A stretch of DNA of 8,842 nt from assembly GCA_964569295.1 (NCBI GenBank), contig CAZMVU010000204.1:1-8842 (forward strand). The letters run 5' to 3'. Numbering within the stretch: position 1 is the stretch's first letter; each line of letters starts with the position of its first letter. A program made the position numbers and the translations under genes. The DNA comes from CAZMVU01 sp964569295. GTDB lineage: Bacteria > Hydrogenedentota > Hydrogenedentia > Hydrogenedentales > JAGMZX01. The notes below the pieces were generated by a model. The model was given only the letters and a program-made list of their open reading frames with translations. It was not told where the DNA came from and did not search any database. Positions 5,801 through 8,842 of the stretch are shown one piece after another.

Positions 5801-8048
5801 CCTCCTGGCCGAAGACCACCACGTGGTAGGCCGGGTCGCCATCGCGGGACGTCGAACCGTCTATAATGGTTTCGCAACGCCGCACGGCACGCTCACTGCG
5901 GAATTCCTCACGCCGGCCTTCAACGCCTTCGAAGCCGCCGTACAACTGCACCTGGTCCTTGATGATCAGAGAACCGGCGACCGCCTCGGGCGTGCCCCAG
6001 GTCTCCGTGCGCCGTTCGTTGTATGTGCGTCCACCGCTGGGACCGCCGGCCACCCACACTTCACCGCCGCCAGTAATGGCTACGGCCGCGTCAATGGCCT
6101 CCTGAATCTCGTTGAATGCCGTTTCCCAGGTCTGACCATCCTGGGCGCTTTCACTCGCGGGCGTGTTCCTGTCCACGCGGTAGACGGCCCCCGAGTCCAC
6201 GGCAACCGTAGCGCTGTCAGACTGTGTGGTGCGCTCGTTCGGGTCGCCTTCGGGGAAATCGGCCGATACGATCTGCACGAAATAGTCGCCCACATCCTGC
6301 GGGCCCATGTCGGTGATGGTGTACGTGCTCGACGTGGCGCCGGTGATCGGCTGGCCGTTCCGGAACCACTGGTACGTCAAGTCGCCCGTGAATTCCGGGC
6401 CCGTGAGATCGATAGAGGCGATAACCTCGAGCGTATCGGATTGCCCTGCTTCAATCTGGGCGTCGGCCGGGTGTTGATCAATCACAATCTGCGGTACGTC
6501 CACGTTGACCGCCGGCTCGTTGCTCGTCGCGGACGTGCTGTACGTGTCTGAATCGATCTGACACCGGTAACTGCCATCATCCTCGAGCATGGCATTGCTG
6601 ATGGTGTACGAATTGGTGTCGGCGCCCGCGATGTCCTCCCACGAACCGGAGGCGTCGGTCTGCCACTGGTATTCGAGACCGCCATCGGCTATCTGCGCTT
6701 GCACCTCGAGCGTGAAGTCCTTCTGCAAGAAGACCGTGCCGCCCTCGGGCTGATCCGTGATCTCCACCGGGGGGGGATCGACTTGCAGCGCGACGGCATC
6801 GCTCTCGACCAGCGCCTTGGCCCCACACGGATCTTGCACCTGCACCTTGTAATAGGTGGTTCCCACATTCGTTACCGGATCAAGGACCAGCGCGGCATCC
6901 GTCGCGCCGTCCACCGGATCCATGTTTGTCTCATTCGGCCCGCTGAACCACTGGTACCCATAGGGTTCATCGAGAATATTGTTGATGCCCACGGATAAGG
7001 TGAACGCATCGCCCCACGTGACCGTCCCGCCTTCGGGTTGCGCGGTGATGTCGAGGGGGTCGGCAAACTGCGCCGATTCCGCCGCCAGCCATTTCGCCCG
7101 CGTATCGACATCGCCCCGGTTGTACGAATCCAGGTTTGACGTGCCGTCCTGATCCAAATCGCCGCTGGCCGCAAGATACGTCGGGTGGCAGCTGAAGTTG
7201 CTGCAACTGAAGTTGTTGATGAACGTTTGCAACGAGCTGCAGATGTCGTCACCGTCCACGAAAATGTCGACATCGAACCCTTCAATATCGACGTCCTGGA
7301 GATCGATATTGTCAATTTCCTCACAGGGGATGCTGTAGTTCTTCTGGGCGGCCGGAGCGTTCTTCTGTTCAAGAAGGTCCTCAATCACAATCGGGAGATA
7401 GCCGATAACGGTCTGGGAAACCAGCTTCTGGAAATAGTCGATGCCCTGCTGGTCTCCGATCGTAAGAAAGGCCGCACCCAAGTCGATCAAGTAGTCATCG
7501 AGATCGGGGTGGGCATCATTGAGGAGGCCGTCCTCGCCCCACAGGCTTTCCACGTCAACCGTCGTGATGTTAGTACCACCAATTTTGACGGGGATGGTGC
7601 AGTTGGTGCATACGTCGATGGTCGTGCAAACTTCGAAGACTATTCTCGTGCACGCTTCCGCCGGCAGATCCTCGATTTCATAGGTTTGAATCTGGGCCCG
7701 TGCCGCCTCGAAATCGCTGCGAATAGCCGAGAGTTCCGACTGGTCCAGCGCATCGAGGCACCCTTCGATGTTAAGGATGTTCTGCAACATGGCAAAATGG
7801 TCGTCTTCATTGATGCCGTTGCCATCGTTGTCAACACCGGCAAATTCAGGCTGCGCCTGTACCTGCGAGTAGATTTCCACCCCGCCCGACCAGTTGCCAT
7901 CGAGCGCCTCGTCCAGCACCGTATCAAGGTCACCGAGCAGGGTGTCGTAATCGACCGGCGGGTCCACCTGCGCCTGCGCGGCACCCGCGAAGACCAACAA
8001 CAACCCAAGTATAAGGGCCGTTCCGAGTGTACGTGTTGTTTCTTGCAC
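2898..8048 (-). CDS. Large secreted surface protein: Ig-like, beta-helix, HYR-like and DUF5011-like modules with C-terminal sorting signal
   Basis: About 1716 residues, numbered from the GTG at 8048. Residues 1-26 are a signal peptide with hydrophobic core LILGLLLVF and cleavage after AQA. Residues 27-330 are unrecognised and hold Cys pairs and two calcium-loop-like motifs (DNDGNGINEDD near 73-83; DLDQDGTSNLDSY near 297-309). Ig-like domains with YQW and Y-x-C/Q signatures lie at 331-424, 425-517 and 518-618. A right-handed beta-helix at 621-998 has rungs such as GGGVYN and NCTF and ends with SGSPCIDTAD and DMGAYE. Three HYR-like repeats with regular Cys spacing fill 999-1262, three DUF5011-like repeats (GGDTVD, Y-T-V-x-Y) 1263-1493, and two Ig-like domains 1495-1685. 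The tail (1686-1716) is VPAAG, a hydrophobic helix and RRRR. The GTG is chosen over a TTG at 8234 because AAAGGA lies 7 bases upstream and the signal peptide follows directly. The protein is very acidic. Role inferred: adhesion or extracellular structure; substrate unknown. Confidence 0.9.
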   Translation of the reverse strand: MQETTRTLGTALILGLLLVFAGAAQAQVDPPVDYDTLLGDLDTVLDEALDGNWSGGVEIYSQVQAQPEFAGVDNDGNGINEDDHFAMLQNILNIEGCLDALDQSELSAIRSDFEAARAQIQTYEIEDLPAEACTRIVFEVCTTIDVCTNCTIPVKIGGTNITTVDVESLWGEDGLLNDAHPDLDDYLIDLGAAFLTIGDQQGIDYFQKLVSQTVIGYLPIVIEDLLEQKNAPAAQKNYSIPCEEIDNIDLQDVDIEGFDVDIFVDGDDICSSLQTFINNFSCSNFSCHPTYLAASGDLDQDGTSNLDSYNRGDVDTRAKWLAAESAQFADPLDITAQPEGGTVTWGDAFTLSVGINNILDEPYGYQWFSGPNETNMDPVDGATDAALVLDPVTNVGTTYYKVQVQDPCGAKALVESDAVALQVDPPPVEITDQPEGGTVFLQKDFTLEVQAQIADGGLEYQWQTDASGSWEDIAGADTNSYTISNAMLEDDGSYRCQIDSDTYSTSATSNEPAVNVDVPQIVIDQHPADAQIEAGQSDTLEVIASIDLTGPEFTGDLTYQWFRNGQPITGATSSTYTITDMGPQDVGDYFVQIVSADFPEGDPNERTTQSDSATVAVDSGAVYRVDRNTPASESAQDGQTWETAFNEIQEAIDAAVAITGGGEVWVAGGPSGGRTYNERRTETWGTPEAVAGSLIIKDQVQLYGGFEGVEGRREEFRSERAVRRCETIIDGSTSRDGDPAYHVVVFGQEAGPTGFSRLDGFTITGGNAAGIEGDYHTHRGGGVYNFRSTPVIANCTFVSNRAAVSGGAISNESFGGDSANATIQNCVFWNNTAERGGDGIDDGTVTDTPIRGGGAIFNNDANPTILYSTFVENNIENTSGFTVFGLDSGAVYNWNAAPIVNSAIFWDHDDGDIKDDNEFENTEAAEVTYSDTQTGIAGTGNISDDPMFTSTPPNFWLDSGSPCIDTADPDLTDPARDLAGVPRPVGAAADMGAYEAAGIPNAVCVGDFDVVLGQDDTVTIFASALFDEAASDVPAGVSKLAIRDTEMPSPGQSITYGCAEVGIPEEITLTVTDYLDRFDVCTANVTVVDEQDPVAVCQDIQVVLDDVTGTYELDDPALLDDGSTDNCGGVTLDLPDAPVVFDCTDRGQVRNVTLRVTDESGNTDTCTAQVTVVDESGPIMNCADSYTVELDENGEASVTAAELDDGIADACGTVERLEIIGQSTFTCEDREAPVDVTVEAEDDLGNVSQCEVPVTVEDNLAPTLSLNGDDVVLLEVNVDTYTEEGAEADDNCDPGTATVGGDTVDESTVGEYTVEYTYTDTSGNAATPIERTVFVSAMTLDMLGDATVVVECGVDSYDDAGAVATEDGVDVSDEIIVSGLPIDVNTPGTYTVTYEITDDLGLLLTQERTVIVEDSIDPVITLEGSDTVGLELGDTYTEQGATVSDACDPEVDVVIGGDTVDTGTLGSYVVTYDATDSEGNAAEQKTRTVYVVEELLNFTEQPVGAQLYRDEDPITLQATFSGGQDPSAYEWRRNGGIVESGVPNTTTLSVEVDPAPLSPATYTFQVSVTDVIDTYASDEADVEVGDRLSITNDIEDDMIIEGDDHTMTLGVAGGLGALVYQWQYDMDSTESQDWQDLEDTGNVSGTDTDTLVISGFTIDNEGDYRCQVNDSVSDSITSSVATLTMGTGVPAAGMLGLAALAAMSALGGAAAIRRRR

Positions 8049-8300
8049 TTCCCATTCCTTTCTTAGTAAGAATCCATGCAGCCGGGAGCCACCTGAAGCC
8101 GGCAGGTCCGCATACCCAAGCCAGGTAATGCACTGTGGCCGCCCTCCCTGTGTCTCCAACTGTACCGTTGCTTGCCCATACAACCAACCCCTCGCCGGCG
8201 TTGCTTGCTCACGCCGCCTCCAGCGCCCCCCCAATCCGGGTGCGTGGATCCGGTGTTTCAGACAATCACGAATCCACGGGGGAGTTTTGCCTTCACCACC
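8049..8300 (-). promoter_or_regulatory. Long, repeat-rich 5' leader of the surface-protein gene
   Basis: If transcription starts about 7 bases after the -10 box at 8307-8312, the mRNA has roughly 250 untranslated bases. Visible elements in mRNA order are: an inverted repeat ATCCACG/CGTGGAT (8272-8278 with 8243-8249) that can extend inward; a 10-bp direct repeat cgttgcttgc (plus strand) at 8199-8208 and 8166-8175; a hairpin pairing 8124-8131 with 8110-8116, with one bulged A; a second hairpin (8103-8107 with 8091-8095); and a 13-base dyad TTCTTACTAAGAA (8060-8072) touching the Shine-Dalgarno. I do not recognise any known riboswitch class. Function in mRNA stability or regulation is inference. 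Confidence 0.45.
8056..8061 (-). promoter_or_regulatory. Ribosome binding site that fixes the GTG start
   Basis: On the minus strand AAAGGA is followed by seven bases and then GTG (8048-8046), which directly begins the signal peptide. No in-frame ATG exists between 8234 and the signal peptide. An ATG between this site and the GTG is in another frame and opens an 85-codon frame with no recognisable protein. Confidence 0.75.
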
Positions 8301-8509
8301 CGTTGCATCATACAGCAGCCTCGCCGGACTGTCAACCCATTCTGTGAGCCATTCGTTACGCGCGGCCCTTTGTATGGGATTTGCGGGCCATGCGGGTTTT
8401 GCGGTAAGATGGGGACGCAGTACACCACCGCCTCATCCTTGTCAGCGACGACAACCACATTTTGTTGTTTGCATGCATGCAGGTCAATTCCAGCGTACAG
8501 TGTCTTCAT
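8258..8509 (-). pseudogene. IS110-family transposase remnant (N-terminal fragment)
   Basis: From the ATG at 8509, preceded by a purine-rich GAGAGGGGGAAG ribosome site, the frame runs 83 codons to a stop at 8258. Only the first ~37 residues (8399-8509) look like a protein family: MKTLYAGIDLH followed by a hydrophobic VVVVAD strand and a charged turn, the RuvC-like N-terminus of IS110 (DEDD) transposases, whose first catalytic Asp is in GIDLH. After VVYCVPILPQ the family's usual continuation is lost, and the rest of the catalytic domain and the C-terminal Ser-containing Tnp domain are absent. Full-length members have roughly 300-450 residues, so this is inactive. I saw no continuation in the other two frames. 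The family assignment rests on a short stretch and is from memory of the motif. Confidence 0.62.
8307..8335 (-). promoter_or_regulatory. Near-consensus sigma70-type promoter
   Basis: On the minus strand TTGACA (8330-8335, perfect -35) is separated by exactly 17 bases from TATGAT (8307-8312, five of six -10 bases). It points toward the large surface-protein gene, with a predicted start near 8300. It sits in the non-homologous tail of the IS110-like open frame. Alpha or beta proteobacterial variants are not needed to explain it; it fits a standard housekeeping sigma factor. Confidence 0.75.
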
Positions 8510-8660
8510 GGCTTCCCCCTCTCGGGGTTGTGTCTCGCCGCGTTTGTTTGGAAAAGTGTAATTCTTTAGCCGCTTGCCGTACGTCATACAACTCTCCGGT
8601 ATTGGTACGCGGAGCGGTTCTGGCCCAGCCGCTGCCTCTATGAGTCACGATGTATGCGCC
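8510..8660. other. Upstream flank of the IS110 remnant, no gene seen
   Basis: This is the former 5' non-coding end of the IS110-like element, if the remnant is real. In the IS110 group this end carries the bridge RNA that pairs with donor and target DNA; in the IS1111 group the RNA lies at the other end. Only short dyads are visible on the minus strand (for example AGCGG with CCGCT). I could not recognise paired guide loops. A 75-codon frame runs across it on the minus strand, but its start lies beyond the palindrome at 8661-8696 and it shows no domain. Confidence 0.35.
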
Positions 8661-8696
8661 CTTTGGAGTGCGGTGGCTTGCCACCGCACTCCAAAG
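8661..8696. repeat. Perfect 16-bp palindrome (REP-like hairpin)
   Basis: CTTTGGAGTGCGGTGG (8661-8676) is exactly complementary to 8681-8696, leaving a 4-base CTTG loop. Neither strand has a T-run beyond the stem: the plus strand continues TAGCG and the minus strand GGCGC. An intrinsic terminator is therefore unlikely. Perfect, self-contained palindromes of this kind are typical of dispersed short repeats. Confidence 0.8.
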
Positions 8697-8842
8697 TAGC
8701 GCCAACAGCATGGCTATCCCCGTCGCACGCTGGTATTCGCTGTCACGGAACAGATTGGCGAAACGAGTGCGCCGCGTTGCGCCATAGGGCTAACGTGGGC
8801 TGCGCCCACAACCCAAGGATCGAATGGCGTGTTCCCCGGTTG
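8697..8842. other. Intergenic end of window with one weak hairpin
   Basis: No gene with a recognisable product reads into this end. A short hairpin GTGGGC-TGC-GCCCAC lies at 8795-8809, flanked by GGGCTAAC and AACCC, and may be a second dispersed palindrome. No tRNA, tandem array or phage attachment signal was seen. Confidence 0.4.

Noticed and set aside
5325..6551. Long open frame of 408 codons on the plus strand
   Set aside because: It lies wholly antisense to the surface-protein gene, is very rich in Arg, Val and Ala, and has no domain or ribosome site. It is a by-product of the GC-rich codon use of the real gene. The same holds for the frames at 2796-3911 and 7185-8066.
8110..8125. Sigma54 promoter (TGGC...TGC) in the leader
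   Set aside because: The distance between the GG and GC pairs is 9 bases instead of the strict 10, and a good sigma70-type promoter exists upstream.
8070..8131. Cyclic-di-GMP (GEMM) or other known riboswitch in the leader
   Set aside because: GC-rich hairpins and CCGGCT strings are suggestive, but the conserved GEMM core segments could not be found.
8049..8234. Upstream TTG start giving the surface protein 62 extra residues
   Set aside because: The extension is Arg- and Gly-rich, would bury the signal peptide 60 residues in, and has no ribosome site; the GTG at 8048 has both features right.
8661..8696. Intrinsic terminator
   Set aside because: The stem is strong but no T-run follows on either strand, and no gene ends at it.
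8484..8711. 75-codon minus-strand frame starting MLLALLWSAVASH
   Set aside because: It is translated straight through the 16-bp palindrome and the IS flank, has no ribosome site and ends inside the transposase remnant; it looks like a frame created by repeat DNA.

Overview
The window is a GC-rich bacterial segment, probably from an environmental, gram-negative-type lineage. It holds three small metabolic genes and one very large secreted surface protein, all on the minus strand, flanked on both sides by gene-free DNA full of short palindromes. The surface protein joins Ig-like modules, a beta-helix, HYR-like Cys-rich repeats and a C-terminal 'VPAAG + hydrophobic helix + RRRR' sorting tail. 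This style is familiar from Hydrogenedentota, Planctomycetota, Verrucomicrobiota and Lentisphaerota. Hydrogenedentota is my best guess, but there is no rRNA or other phylogenetic marker here to prove it.

Layout, left to right. 1-237: no gene; a cluster of nested inverted repeats built on AGGGAC/GTCCCT (REP-like), then two adjacent 14-bp direct repeats that end one base from the pncB stop codon. 238-2727: a compact NAD-salvage operon read right to left: a Nudix hydrolase (probably ADP-ribose pyrophosphatase), nicotinamidase (pncA) and nicotinate phosphoribosyltransferase (pncB). The genes overlap by 17 and 4 bases, so they are very likely co-transcribed and translationally coupled. PncA turns nicotinamide into nicotinate and PncB joins nicotinate to PRPP to give NaMN. 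The Nudix enzyme plausibly recycles ADP-ribose to AMP plus ribose 5-phosphate, a PRPP precursor. 2838-2880: a strong intrinsic terminator for the gene to its right.

2898-8048: a protein of about 1716 residues starting at a GTG with a good Shine-Dalgarno. Order: signal peptide, Cys-containing N-terminal region with two acidic calcium-loop-like motifs, three Ig-like domains, a right-handed beta-helix, three HYR-like repeats, three DUF5011-like repeats, two more Ig-like domains, and the sorting tail. A near-consensus sigma70 promoter (TTGACA-17-TATGAT, 8307-8335) lies about 260 bases upstream of the start, which implies a leader of about 250 nt with several inverted and direct repeats.

8258-8842: the promoter lies in the degraded tail of an IS110-family transposase remnant. 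Only the first ~37 residues, with the first catalytic Asp, are recognisable. Its upstream flank survives and is the place where an IS110-group bridge RNA would be encoded. Further right are a perfect 16-bp palindrome and a weaker one, with no convincing gene. The parts most worth a second look are the long surface-protein leader, the IS110 remnant with its flank, and the palindrome clusters.
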